Source: Candidatus Cloacimonetes bacterium 4572_55 (GTDB lineage: Bacteria; 4572-55). Taken from it: a stretch of DNA of 64,000 nucleotides. The stretch is from NCBI GenBank assembly GCA_002084765.1, contig NBMB01000058.1:1-64000 (forward strand), in the 5' to 3' direction. Below, piece after piece: positions 34,632-43,577 of this stretch; the stretch's first letter is position 1; the number at the start of each line of letters is the position of its first letter. The translations under genes were made by a program, and so were the position numbers. Under the pieces are notes generated by a model that was not told the origin of the DNA, did no database searches, and was given only the letters and a program-made list of their open reading frames with translations.

Positions 34632-35000
34632 CTCTTGCTTATCAACCGTTTGGCAAATTTAAAAAAAAAAACCTGCGCTTAACCCCACAGTGACAAAAAT
34701 TCGATCTTTTTAGATCACAACTTGGCTATATTCGACAACTTATCGTGGAAAAACGGTGGTTTTGATTTGTTTTAAATAGTAGTTTAAATATTAATTTAGA
34801 TGATTTTTATCTTAATATGCTACTTATATTTTAATTATTGTTATTGTTAAGGCGGATGTGTTGCAACCCAAAGCGTTATTTTTGGCTAAAAACTAAATTT
34901 AAATCTTAAAATAACTTTAAATGGTTATATGTCAGTTATATGTAATGAAGAGGTTGATGTTACTTATAATTAGATAATCGAACTGATAAAGGCGTTAAAA
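34632..35000. other. Long AT-rich dnaA leader
   Basis: About 370 bp, very AT-rich, without a credible ORF and without a perfect TTATCCACA box. GATCTTTTTAGATC (34702-34715) is a small palindrome. It may contain secondary unwinding sequence, but the DnaA-box cluster lies downstream of dnaA instead. Confidence 0.4.
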
Positions 35001-36353
35001 ATGTCGTCATCCAATTATGAAGAAATCTGGCAAACCATCCTGAGCCGCATTAAACAAAATATTAGCAAAGTGGCTTACGAGACATGGTTTCGCCCTACCA
35101 AAGCGTTGAATTTAGAGGGAAATAAGCTAATGATCGAGATTCCCAATGTGTTTTTTACCGAGTGGGGAGACGCCCGGTATGTCCATTTGGCTGAAAAAAT
35201 TGCCGCGGAGGTGACTGGACGACCAATTAAATTGGGCTATAAAATTTCTCCTTCTTCGGAAAGCGCGGAGGAGCCGATCCGACATCTTCTGTCTGATAAA
35301 ACGAGGCATACCCCCCCCCCTCTTCCTCCAAGAAAATCCAATCTCAACAAGCGTTATACATTCGACTCTTTTGTCGTTGGAAAAAGCAACCAGTTGACGC
35401 ACGCCGCGGCGAAAGCGGTCGCGCAATCCCCTGCCGCGTCTTATAATCCTCTGTTCATTTACGGCGGGGTGGGCTTGGGAAAGACGCACATCATGCACGC
35501 TATTGGCAACGAAGTCAAGCGGCATTCGCAAAAAAAGACGGTTGTTTACGTCTCATCCGAGCGGTTCACCAATGAGCTCATTTATGCTATCCAACAGGGA
35601 AATTCGTTCAGTTTCAGAGAGAAATATCGATCTATTGATCTACTTTTTATTGACGATATCCAGTTCCTCGCGGGGAAGGATGGAACTCAGGAAGAATTCT
35701 TTCACACTTTCAACACGCTTTACGACGCGCATAAGCAAATTATCGTCACTAGCGACAGAGCGCCGAAGGAGATTCCGACTCTGGAAGACCGGCTGATATC
35801 CCGGTTCGAGTGGGGATTGGTGACGGATATTCAACCCCCAGACGTCGAGACTCGGATAGCGATTTTGAACAAAAAAGCGGAGCAGGATAGTATCCTTCTT
35901 CCCTACGAAATCATGCTGTTTATCGCCAACAATGTCACCACAAATATTCGTGAGTTGGAGGGGTCTTTAATCCGTCTGTTGGCGCACGCTTCTTTGACTA
36001 ATAGAGAGCTGACGCTGGACCTGGCAAAAGAGGCTTTGACTGGCATCAATACGCAGTCCCGAATTCCGCTCAATATTGATCGAATTGTGAGGTCTATTTG
36101 CAAAAAATATCGCGTCTCAAAGGACGATATTTTATCAAAAAAAAGAACCCATGCGATCGCGTTTCCACGCCAAATAGCGATGTATCTTGCTCGACAATTG
36201 ACCGATCTTTCGCTGGTCCAGATCGGAAAATCTCTCGGTGGACGCGATCACACAACTGTAATTCACGCTATTGAAAAGATCACGGAAAAAACAAAAAAAG
36301 AGGAAAAATTCCTCACCGAATTGGTTGACTTATCGAATATTTTATCCTGTTAA
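35001..36353 (+). CDS. dnaA: Chromosomal replication initiator protein DnaA
   Basis: The 450-residue initiator has domain I (1-80, WQTILSRIKQNISKVAYETWFRP), a short linker (about 85-115), an AAA+ domain with Walker A GGVGLGKT (155-162) and Walker B LLFIDDIQFL, and the C-terminal DNA-binding domain ending in GGRDHTTVIHAIEKI, which reads DnaA boxes. The linker is encoded partly by a run of ten C (35311-35320). DnaA binds the boxes at 36380-36652 and opens the adjacent DNA. Confidence 0.97.
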   Translation: MSSSNYEEIWQTILSRIKQNISKVAYETWFRPTKALNLEGNKLMIEIPNVFFTEWGDARYVHLAEKIAAEVTGRPIKLGYKISPSSESAEEPIRHLLSDKTRHTPPPLPPRKSNLNKRYTFDSFVVGKSNQLTHAAAKAVAQSPAASYNPLFIYGGVGLGKTHIMHAIGNEVKRHSQKKTVVYVSSERFTNELIYAIQQGNSFSFREKYRSIDLLFIDDIQFLAGKDGTQEEFFHTFNTLYDAHKQIIVTSDRAPKEIPTLEDRLISRFEWGLVTDIQPPDVETRIAILNKKAEQDSILLPYEIMLFIANNVTTNIRELEGSLIRLLAHASLTNRELTLDLAKEALTGINTQSRIPLNIDRIVRSICKKYRVSKDDILSKKRTHAIAFPRQIAMYLARQLTDLSLVQIGKSLGGRDHTTVIHAIEKITEKTKKEEKFLTELVDLSNILSC

Positions 36354-36379
36354 CTAACGTTCAATCATTTTTTTAAAAT

Positions 36380-36652
36380 TGTGGATAACTTTGTGGATAA
36401 CTAGCGAAAAACCTGTGGATAACATGTGGATAACTTTTCCGCGGAGGGGTGTGTGTGGATAACTTTGGAGTTATCCACATGTTATCCACATAGTTATCCA
36501 CAGGTTTTTGAAGAAAATTTTTTTAGCTATTTAGCTGTCATTTAAGAAGTTAAGGGTCGCTGAAAACGAAGTTATCCACTTATCCACAGGCCCTACTACT
36601 ACTACTGTATTTATATTTAACTTAGCCGTATTAGGAATTCATTTGTGGATAA
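36380..36652. promoter_or_regulatory. Replication origin oriC, DnaA-box cluster
   Basis: Ten perfect TTATCCACA/TGTGGATAA boxes are visible. Forward TGTGGATAA starts at 36380, 36392, 36414, 36425, 36454 and 36644; TTATCCACA starts at 36471, 36482, 36494 and 36580. One near-box (TTATCCACT) starts at 36572. The two main groups face each other around 36463-36470. The origin occupies the 289-bp dnaA-dnaN gap. Confidence 0.93.
36580..36620 (+). promoter_or_regulatory. Basal unwinding element with DnaA-trio repeats
   Basis: A DnaA box (36580-36588) is followed by GGCCC and then four TAC trinucleotides (36594-36605) running into AT-rich DNA. This is the box-GC-trio order known from Bacillus subtilis, where DnaA filaments grow along trios on single-stranded DNA. 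Confidence 0.82.
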
Positions 36653-37806
36653 CTCACTTTTTTTTTTTTTTACTCTCTTCAACTCTCCAAATTATTCCAT
36701 CAAAATCAACCTTGCCGATTTTGACTCAAATTATGATCCAAGCGGAAGAAAATGGCAAGGTGACTTTTTCTGGCTCGAATCTTAATATTGGAATTCGCGT
36801 ATCCGCGGCGGCTGAGGTGCACGAGACTGGGGTCCTGACTGCGCCGGCGAAACGCTTATATGAAATTATCCGCGCGCTACCGAATGAACCTATCGATTTT
36901 CACACTTCCGGGGCTCAAATTCGGCTGCAATGTCACCGCGGTTTTTATCAAATGATCGGGATAGAAGCGGATGAATTTCCCTCCTTTCCCGACGCCTCAA
37001 AACAGAAAAAAATAACGGTAGACGCGGAACAATTTTCCTACCTTATCGGGAAGACTTCTTACGCAGTTTCAACTGACGAAATGCGCCCTATGTTGAACGG
37101 AGTTTTTTGGGAGTTGTACGCCGACGGAATGGTGATGGTCGCCACGGATGGCCACCGACTCGCAAAGCTACGACACCAGTTGGCACCGGAAGAAATAATC
37201 GTTGAAAATACTGAGAATGAACAGGACGTCGAGGATGAAAAAAGTGAGGCGGAGGGCTCGAAAATCGGCGTCATTGTTCCTCCGAAAGCACTTTCTTTGG
37301 TGCATCGACTGTTGCGAAAGCATGGGGAGATTACCGTTTATTTTGACGAAAATTTTATTTTGTTCACAGGCGACGAAGATATGATCTTTTCCCGCCTGAT
37401 CGAGGGCGATTACGTCAATTACGATCAGGTGATCCCATATCAAAACGATAAGGAAGTTCGCACCAATCGGATGGACTTGTTGAAAGCTGTGCGCCGGGTA
37501 GCGATTTTGGCTGACGAGCTCAGTCATCAGATCATCTTCCGCGTCAAACCGGAACTGGTTGAGCTCAGCGTCAATAATCCAGAAAAGGGCGAAGCGCGAG
37601 AAGAAATCGCGGCTGAATACAAAGGCGAGGAGCTTGCATTCGGATATAACGCCCAGTATCTCATCGACATCCTGACTCACTTCGATAGCGATAATGTGCT
37701 GTTCAAGTTGGGCGATTCGATTGCGGCTGGACTGATTCTGCCGGATCCGCCTCAGGAGGATTATGATTTCCTGACTCTTATCATGCCAATCCGACTGGAG
37801 GATTAG
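36643..37806 (+). CDS. dnaN: DNA polymerase III beta subunit (sliding clamp)
   Basis: The 387-residue clamp has IIPSKSTLPIL, GIRVSAAAEV, TDEMRPMLNGVFWEL, VATDGHRLA and the C-terminal TLIMPIRLED. The TTG start at 36643, with AGGA 6 nt ahead, puts IIPSKS at the normal distance from the N-terminus. Residues 2-10 (WITHFFFFL) are encoded by a DnaA box plus a run of 14 T and do not resemble the usual first beta strand. An acidic loop (ENTENEQDVEDEKSEAEGSK) is inserted after about residue 186. The protein tethers polymerase III to DNA. Confidence 0.93.
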   Translation: MWITHFFFFLLSSTLQIIPSKSTLPILTQIMIQAEENGKVTFSGSNLNIGIRVSAAAEVHETGVLTAPAKRLYEIIRALPNEPIDFHTSGAQIRLQCHRGFYQMIGIEADEFPSFPDASKQKKITVDAEQFSYLIGKTSYAVSTDEMRPMLNGVFWELYADGMVMVATDGHRLAKLRHQLAPEEIIVENTENEQDVEDEKSEAEGSKIGVIVPPKALSLVHRLLRKHGEITVYFDENFILFTGDEDMIFSRLIEGDYVNYDQVIPYQNDKEVRTNRMDLLKAVRRVAILADELSHQIIFRVKPELVELSVNNPEKGEAREEIAAEYKGEELAFGYNAQYLIDILTHFDSDNVLFKLGDSIAAGLILPDPPQEDYDFLTLIMPIRLED

Positions 37807-37854
37807 AGCATAAATATTTAATTACTTCTGATGAAATCTATAAAAATTTGACTT

Positions 37855-38955
37855 ATGTATATCGATAAAATAAAATTGACCAACTTCCGCAGTCACAAAG
37901 ACGCGGACCTGACCTTCGATCCGTCGATCAATTTGATCACCGGCAGAAACGGCAGCGGTAAGACCAATCTGCTGGAGGCGATTTATTATCTGACAATCGG
38001 TAAGTCGCATCGCAAGTCCCCTGACAAGGATTTGGTGATGTTTGATGAGACTTATTTCCGTCTGGACGGCTATATTGCTACGAAAGAGGGCAGGATTCGC
38101 ATTGAGACGGGCTTTTCTCCGGAACAGGGAAGGAAGATGGTCAAGCTGAATAAAACACGCTTAGATCGCATTTCAGAGCTGTTACAGAAGGTCAGTTGCG
38201 TCCAACTTTCGCCGGACGATATTGAGCTTACCCGCGGAAGTCCCTTGATTCGGCGTCATTTCATGGACATGGCTCTGGTGCTCACCGCGCCTTCTTACCT
38301 TCATGCGCTGCAAGAATATCGACGCGTGCTCAGCCAACGGAACGAGCTGCTCCGCGGTGTATCTGTCCCGGATCCTACGCTTCTCGGGGTCTGGGACGAT
38401 CAATTGGTTGAATGGGGAGCGCGACTGATTCTCAAGCGATTCGAATTTATCAACCGATTGGTCGATCTGGTCAACAAATTGTATCATTCGCTCAGCTCAA
38501 ATCCGGTTCATATCAGTCTCTCCTACACGCCATTCGGTCTCTCGGAGGCGGTCTCGTTGGAGCGAATTCAGACCCTTTTTCGGGAAAAATTGGCGAATAA
38601 CCGCGCGAGGGAGCTGAAGCAAGGGTATACGTTGACAGGCCCTCATCGGGACAATTTGCGCATTGCGTTCGGAGGGCTGAGCCTCAAACGTTTCGGGTCT
38701 CAGGGACAGCATCGGCTTGTCTCCACCGCGTTGCGGCTCAGTCAGGCACTTTATCTCAAAGAAGAAAATGAGGATTGTCCAGTCGTCCTGTTTGACGATG
38801 TGTTCGCGGAACTGGACTCGCAACACAAGGAGCTTCTTTTCCAAATGACATTGCGGTTCGACCAGGTTTTTATTGTCTCGCCCCAGGAGCCGAAAATTTT
38901 CCCTCGGCAGGCAAAAAAATTTCATCTTCAAGACGGGGATTTTCTTCAAAAATGA
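37855..38955 (+). CDS. recF: DNA replication and repair protein RecF
   Basis: The 366-residue SMC-like ATPase has KLTNFRSHKDADLTF, Walker A GRNGSGKTNLLEAI, the signature-type GSQGQHRLVSTALRLSQA and Walker B VVLFDDVFAELD. It helps RecA load at gaps during recombinational repair. It lies 48 bp after dnaN and overlaps dciA by 4 bp. Confidence 0.95.
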   Translation: MYIDKIKLTNFRSHKDADLTFDPSINLITGRNGSGKTNLLEAIYYLTIGKSHRKSPDKDLVMFDETYFRLDGYIATKEGRIRIETGFSPEQGRKMVKLNKTRLDRISELLQKVSCVQLSPDDIELTRGSPLIRRHFMDMALVLTAPSYLHALQEYRRVLSQRNELLRGVSVPDPTLLGVWDDQLVEWGARLILKRFEFINRLVDLVNKLYHSLSSNPVHISLSYTPFGLSEAVSLERIQTLFREKLANNRARELKQGYTLTGPHRDNLRIAFGGLSLKRFGSQGQHRLVSTALRLSQALYLKEENEDCPVVLFDDVFAELDSQHKELLFQMTLRFDQVFIVSPQEPKIFPRQAKKFHLQDGDFLQK

Positions 38956-39263
38956 CTCAACCGCGCCGTGAAAATTTTACTCGGATTGGCTCTCTGTTTG
39001 AGGACTATTTCCGGCAGATCGGCATGTTCCAACGCTACAAACAGGGGCAGGTGCTTGCTTATTGGGAGGAAGTTGTTGGCGAAAGAGTGGCAAGGCATAC
39101 CACTCCAACGAGTTGCCGAGATCGCATTCTCTTCGTGGAGGTGGATTCTCCTACGTGGATGAATGAACTGCAATACAGAAAACGGGATATCGTCACACAA
39201 ATTAATCGATTCCTAAATGGTAGCTTTATCAAAGACATCCGGTTCGTCGCGCCGCGAGGATAA
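38952..39263 (+). CDS. dciA: DciA-type helicase-loading protein (DUF721)
   Basis: The 103-residue protein has a DUF721 core: VLAYWEEVVGERVARHTTP, ILFVEVDSPTWMNELQYRKRDIVTQIN and a short basic tail. DciA is the ancestral loader of DnaB helicase in bacteria without DnaC. Overlap with recF (ATGA) and location in the dnaA-dnaN-recF block agree with this role. Confidence 0.85.
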   Translation: MTQPRRENFTRIGSLFEDYFRQIGMFQRYKQGQVLAYWEEVVGERVARHTTPTSCRDRILFVEVDSPTWMNELQYRKRDIVTQINRFLNGSFIKDIRFVAPRG

Positions 39264-39293
39264 TTTTTTTTTGTTACCCGAAAAAAAAATTGC

Positions 39294-39321
39294 TTGACAA
39301 GCGCGCAATAAAAGATATTTT
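39294..39321 (+). promoter_or_regulatory. Promoter for the TM1266-like/TonB-receptor pair
   Basis: TTGACA (39294-39299), 16-bp spacer, TATTTT (39316-39321), about 90 bp before the next gene. An A/T-rich inverted repeat precedes it and may end dciA transcription. Confidence 0.6.
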
Positions 39322-39419
39322 ATCCCGAATTTTACGACTTGTATTCGACTTTTCTGAGAGATGGATTTATCCGTTTCAAGGAATCTTAAAGCAAAAAATC
39401 TGATCCAAAGGCGTTTCTG

Positions 39420-39698
39420 ATGGAGAAGAGAATCGGCGCGGTGGTGGTTCTGGTCAAAGGTCGCCGGAACATCCCGAAACTCAATACGATTATCTCAAAT
39501 CACGCGGACATTATTATCGCACGACAAGGGCTTCCCTTGATCGAGCGCGATATGAGCGTGATTTCGTTTATTGTGGAAGGCTCTACGGATCGAATCGGCT
39601 CCTTGACTGGACGAATCGGCAGATTAGACGGATTGCAAGCCAAATCTGTTTTGACTAAGTATTCCGACCCGAAAAAAGGAGGTTATTTTGATCCGTAA
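39420..39698 (+). CDS. TM1266-like small ACT-fold regulator
   Basis: The 92-residue protein resembles the TM1266 / 'iron-only hydrogenase system regulator' family: RIGAVVVLVKGRRNIPKLN, IIARQGLPLIERDMSVISFIVEGSTDRIGSLTGRIGRL. The fold is a ferredoxin-like ACT/NikR-C domain without a DNA-binding part, suggesting small-molecule or metal sensing. No hydrogenase genes are near. The stop overlaps the start of a TonB-dependent receptor by 11 bp, so it may tune or sense uptake by that receptor; this is inference. Confidence 0.7.
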   Translation: MEKRIGAVVVLVKGRRNIPKLNTIISNHADIIIARQGLPLIERDMSVISFIVEGSTDRIGSLTGRIGRLDGLQAKSVLTKYSDPKKGGYFDP

Positions 39699-41967
39699 TC
39701 GAATCATTTTCACATGTATTATCGGTCTGCTTATCGCATTCACACGGTTTGGCGCGTTTGCGGCGGATACTGGCTCAATTCAAGGAGAAGCGGTTGACGC
39801 TGTGAGCCGCGATGGATTATCTGGTGCTCACGTCACGTTGGATCACACGCCCTACGGGGCTGTTGTTGGTAATGATGGGACTTATCGGATAGATGGCGTC
39901 CCGGAAGGCGCGTATAAAATCACAATCAGTCGGATAGGCTATCATACCGAAAGTAAACAAGTTACGGTTATTGGGAAAAAAATGGTAGCCATCGATTTTT
40001 ATCTTGTTCGCTCTGTTATTCAATCCGAAGGAATCGTTGTCACGGCACGAGGTCGAACCACTCGGCTGAAAGACGTGCCAGGGTCAATCGGCGTGGTCAG
40101 GGGGCGTCATATTCGCGAAGAAGTCCCGATGAGTCTGGCAGACGCCGCGGCGCAAGTCCCCGGTATCTCGAAAGCGTCGGATATGCCATGGGGTTCCAGG
40201 ATCAATATTCGCGGACTCAGCAAGGAGCAGGTCGTTTTTCTCATAGACGGGAACCGCGTCTCAACAGCTACCGAGGTGGCAGCTCAATTCGGTCTGGTGG
40301 CGACGCAGGATATCGACCGGATGGAGATTTTGAAGGGACCGATCTCGGTTTTATATGGCACCGGTTCAATCGGCGGCGTGGTCAATGCGATCACCCGTAA
40401 AGGGAAATTTCTATCAGAATCGGACTGGGATATCGCCTTTGAATCTTCGTATGAAAGCACGGCAAAAGGCGTCGGTGCATACGGTCGAATCGGACTGAAT
40501 CGTTCCAATTTTTACTTTTTGGCAACGCAATCCTACCGGGACTACGACAACTACAAAGCCGGCGACGGCGTGGAAATTTCCAATAGCCAATTCGAAGATC
40601 GTCAGACCAGTATCAGTCTGGGTTATCGCCTGCGATCCCAGCATAAAATCGAGGCTAAGTATCAATTATTAAAGGCGATAGACGTTGGAATACCCGGTGC
40701 TGGCGGAGTCTTTAAAGACCAGGATCAAGTGCGATATCCCGAGACGAGACGAGAGATGTTCGAGTTGGGTTGGACTTTTTTCCCGAGCTTTGAGGTCTGG
40801 GAAAAATCCGAGGTTCACTTTTTCCATCAGCCTATTGAGCGCCGGGCGGAAATAAATCGAGGCGAGGCGAAAAAGATCATGCCTCAAGCTGACCATGACG
40901 GAACGGGAGCGCGCTGGCAGAATCAACTCGCCACAGAATCGCATCGGTTTGTTGTCGGTGCTGAGTGGTGGCAAAAAGAGTTGACCGGTGAACGGATAAA
41001 ACAGATTCAGGGCAATACGATCGTGGATAAAGCCTTGCCTGACGCTCTATATCGACCGATCGGTATTTTTGCCGAAGACGAGTTCCAATTGAGCGACCCG
41101 ATTGCCTTAAATTTTGGCGCGCGTATCGACTGGATTCATACTGAAAATGACGTCATGTATAAAACCTATACGCCTCCTTCGGACGTGATTATCTGGGACG
41201 AGAGAGAGGACCACGACACATCATGGAGTCTGCAAACTGGATTGCTCTATCGGGTATTTCCAGAAATCGAGGTCAATTTTCTGATCGCCAGAGCCTTTCG
41301 ATCTCCTTCATTGGAAGAACGTTACAACTATATCGACCTGGGGTCTTTGGTCAAGCTGGGCGACCCTGAATTAGACCCGGAAGAGAGCTGGTTTTTTGAG
41401 ACCGGCGTCCGCTTCGAGAATGAGAAATTTCATGCAACCGCGCAGGCGTTTCTCAATAATACCCGCAACCTGGTGATTGAAAAGCAGGTGATGTTTGAGG
41501 ATCGGGAAGCGCTCCAAAAAACCAATGCCGGCGCGGCTCGATTATACGGCGGCGAGTTGGAGGCTGCGTACCGTCTCACGCCTTATATCATGGTTTCCAG
41601 CGACATGTCGTATATCCGCGGACGCGATACGGAAAAAGATGAGAATCTCCCTTCAATTTCGCCTCTCACCGGAAGTTTCCGAATGAGATACGGGATCGAC
41701 AAGGGATTCTGGACAGAAGCAAGTCTCTCGATAACCGCGGATCAGAATGACGTCGCTTTGGATGAGGCGACGACTGACGGCAGCCAAATCATAGAGATCA
41801 GGGCTGGTTATAAAGGCTTTGCCCTGACGAATATCCGTCATAGTTTGACGCTTGGTGTCAAGAATCTGACAGACTCGCAATATAAGAATCATCTGACTCG
41901 TTCACGGGGATTTGAGCTCTATGAACCGGGGCGCAGTTTCTATCTCGCATGGTCTATGGAGATGTGA
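39688..41967 (+). CDS. TonB-dependent outer membrane receptor
   Basis: The 759-residue receptor has a signal peptide (1-25, ...RFGAFA), a carboxypeptidase-like regulatory domain (about 29-105, GSIQGEAVDAVSRDGLSGAHV), a plug (about 120-235, with RINIRGLSKEQVVFLIDGNRV and GPISVLYGTGSIGGVVN) and a 22-strand barrel ending in the aromatic-rich RSFYLAWSMEM. It starts at TTG 39688 with AAGGAGG 5 nt before. It imports an unknown ligand (metal chelate, cobalamin or glycan) using TonB energy; a tonB gene lies at 62566. A terminator follows at 42004. Confidence 0.92.
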   Translation: MIRNRIIFTCIIGLLIAFTRFGAFAADTGSIQGEAVDAVSRDGLSGAHVTLDHTPYGAVVGNDGTYRIDGVPEGAYKITISRIGYHTESKQVTVIGKKMVAIDFYLVRSVIQSEGIVVTARGRTTRLKDVPGSIGVVRGRHIREEVPMSLADAAAQVPGISKASDMPWGSRINIRGLSKEQVVFLIDGNRVSTATEVAAQFGLVATQDIDRMEILKGPISVLYGTGSIGGVVNAITRKGKFLSESDWDIAFESSYESTAKGVGAYGRIGLNRSNFYFLATQSYRDYDNYKAGDGVEISNSQFEDRQTSISLGYRLRSQHKIEAKYQLLKAIDVGIPGAGGVFKDQDQVRYPETRREMFELGWTFFPSFEVWEKSEVHFFHQPIERRAEINRGEAKKIMPQADHDGTGARWQNQLATESHRFVVGAEWWQKELTGERIKQIQGNTIVDKALPDALYRPIGIFAEDEFQLSDPIALNFGARIDWIHTENDVMYKTYTPPSDVIIWDEREDHDTSWSLQTGLLYRVFPEIEVNFLIARAFRSPSLEERYNYIDLGSLVKLGDPELDPEESWFFETGVRFENEKFHATAQAFLNNTRNLVIEKQVMFEDREALQKTNAGAARLYGGELEAAYRLTPYIMVSSDMSYIRGRDTEKDENLPSISPLTGSFRMRYGIDKGFWTEASLSITADQNDVALDEATTDGSQIIEIRAGYKGFALTNIRHSLTLGVKNLTDSQYKNHLTRSRGFELYEPGRSFYLAWSMEM

Positions 41968-42003
41968 CATCTCGATTAAACTCATAGCTTTAGGATATAT
42001 ATC

Positions 42004-42052
42004 ATAGCGACGAGACACTTTTTTTTTGAGAGGAATCTCGTCGCTATTTTTA
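42004..42052 (+). terminator. Rho-independent terminator after the TonB-dependent receptor
   Basis: ATAGCGACGAGA (42004-42015) pairs perfectly with TCTCGTCGCTAT (42036-42047), followed by TTTT. Confidence 0.85.
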
Positions 42053-42097
42053 GATGGCCGAACAGGACTTCCGCCTTATGGAATCGACGGTATTCCG

Positions 42098-43216
42098 TCA
42101 TAGTTCCACTCTTTTCAAATTTTCTGAGTGGAAAATGACTGTCACCGTTGTTCCTTTTTTCGGCTTGCTTTCCACCAAAAATTGGCTCTGGGTCAATCTG
42201 CATAATAACTGCACGATCGCCAATCCCAGCCCCACGCCTTGTTGTTCATACTCCCGACCATCGGACGAATTTCGGCTGTTGATTCGATCTGTTTGCGCCT
42301 CGGACATACCGTGTCCTTGATCAGTAATCTGTAGGATGAGCCGTTCGCCATGAATTAATATTTGGAGACGTACCGGCGTGCCAATTTCGGAAAATTTGAA
42401 GCAATTATCGAGTACTTCCTCAATAATTCTTACAAAAGATTTGATCGACAAACTGTGATTCACGTTGGGCATGTCCATGATCAGATCAGAACTTCTCCCA
42501 TAATCGCTCGCCAGATCTATAGCCGCATCCCGAATTAGTCGAGAAATATTGACGATATTTCGCTCGGTCCAGGGTCTGATCTCGTTTTGGTCTGTCAAGT
42601 TGCCCGAATCATGTTCATATAATCTGAATTGTGAGTAAAGCAGATAATTTTCAACGATTCTTTTTAATCGAACGCTATTTTCATAAATCCCGCCGGCAAA
42701 CTGTTGAATGATATTCCGCTCTAAGTGCATCTTCTCATCCGTCAAAAATTTGGCATAGCCTAAGATCGCGGTCAATGGGGTTCGAAATTCATGGGGAAGC
42801 ATATTGCATAAATGAAAGCGCAGTTCTTCCATCGGCTTTTGGCTGATCGCGCGCCTCCGCAACCGAGCCTGAACCGCGTCCAGCAAGTCTTTTATCTGAA
42901 ATGGTTTGGTCAGATAATCATCTGCTCCAAGCCCCATACCTTTGCGTATCTCTGTTGGATCGGTCTTTGCCGTCAGGAAAATAAACGGCATATTTTCCGT
43001 TTCTGGATCGTTGCGTAGGGTTTCCAACACTTCATAACCATTAATCTCCGGCATCAGGATGTCGCAGATTATCAAATCCGGAAGATGTTTTCTTGCCATT
43101 TCAATCCCGGCTCTTCCATTTTCAGCCTCTAAGACGATATAAGATTGGGATTCAAGGATGTGTTTAATCGGTTTTCTAAGTTGAATTTCGTCTTCAATTA
43201 CCAAAATTTTAGTCAT
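42098..43216 (-). CDS. Response regulator-histidine kinase hybrid
   Basis: The 372-residue soluble protein starts with a receiver domain (Asp52 in LIICDILMPE, Lys104 in DDYLTKPF) followed by a histidine kinase core (His142 in LPHEFRTPLTAILGY; ATP-binding LDNCFKFSE, DQGHGMS, GVGLGLAIVQLLC). There is no transmembrane or sensor domain, so the receiver must take its input from another kinase. ATG 43216 has GGAGGGGG ahead; the longer frame lacks a signal. A 9-bp tandem repeat lies 79 bp upstream and may affect its expression. Confidence 0.9.
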   Translation of the reverse strand: MTKILVIEDEIQLRKPIKHILESQSYIVLEAENGRAGIEMARKHLPDLIICDILMPEINGYEVLETLRNDPETENMPFIFLTAKTDPTEIRKGMGLGADDYLTKPFQIKDLLDAVQARLRRRAISQKPMEELRFHLCNMLPHEFRTPLTAILGYAKFLTDEKMHLERNIIQQFAGGIYENSVRLKRIVENYLLYSQFRLYEHDSGNLTDQNEIRPWTERNIVNISRLIRDAAIDLASDYGRSSDLIMDMPNVNHSLSIKSFVRIIEEVLDNCFKFSEIGTPVRLQILIHGERLILQITDQGHGMSEAQTDRINSRNSSDGREYEQQGVGLGLAIVQLLCRLTQSQFLVESKPKKGTTVTVIFHSENLKRVEL

Positions 43217-43295
43217 TTCCCCCTCCAAATAAACAATGAAACAAATAATCAAATAAATAATTTTATCATAATATGAAATTACTTCTTTATTAAAC

Positions 43296-43394
43296 TTGAA
43301 TACCTTGAATACCTTGAATACCTTGAATACCTTGAATACCTTGAATACCTTGAATACCTTGAATACCTTGAATACCTTGAATACCTTGAATATT
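43296..43394. repeat. Tandem repeat of TTGAATACC (ten perfect copies plus one partial)
   Basis: The 9-bp unit TTGAATACC is repeated without change from 43296 to 43385, followed by TTGAATATT. It lies in the 361-bp gap between the divergent response regulator-kinase gene (minus) and the AlbA-type gene (plus). Nothing else was recognised in that gap. Confidence 0.97.
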
Positions 43395-43577
43395 GTAATG
43401 GGACGGGATTGATTTTAAAACAGATCAAATTTTTTCTCGTAAAAGAAAAAAAAATTGATCGAAACACTCTACGTAATGGGTCGCAAGATAGGCATTGCTT
43501 GCATATTTCTACGAAATAGGATAAATTATGAGAGTGATTATGGGACGCATCTTCATAAGCTGGAAGAGAGACGCTAA

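Noticed and set aside
34632-35000. Origin upstream of dnaA
   Set aside because: AT-rich but has no perfect DnaA box, while the dnaA-dnaN gap has ten.
43279-43467. Minus-strand frame encoding a Tyr-Ser-Arg repeat
   Set aside because: The open frame arises from the 9-bp tandem repeat; no ribosome binding site.
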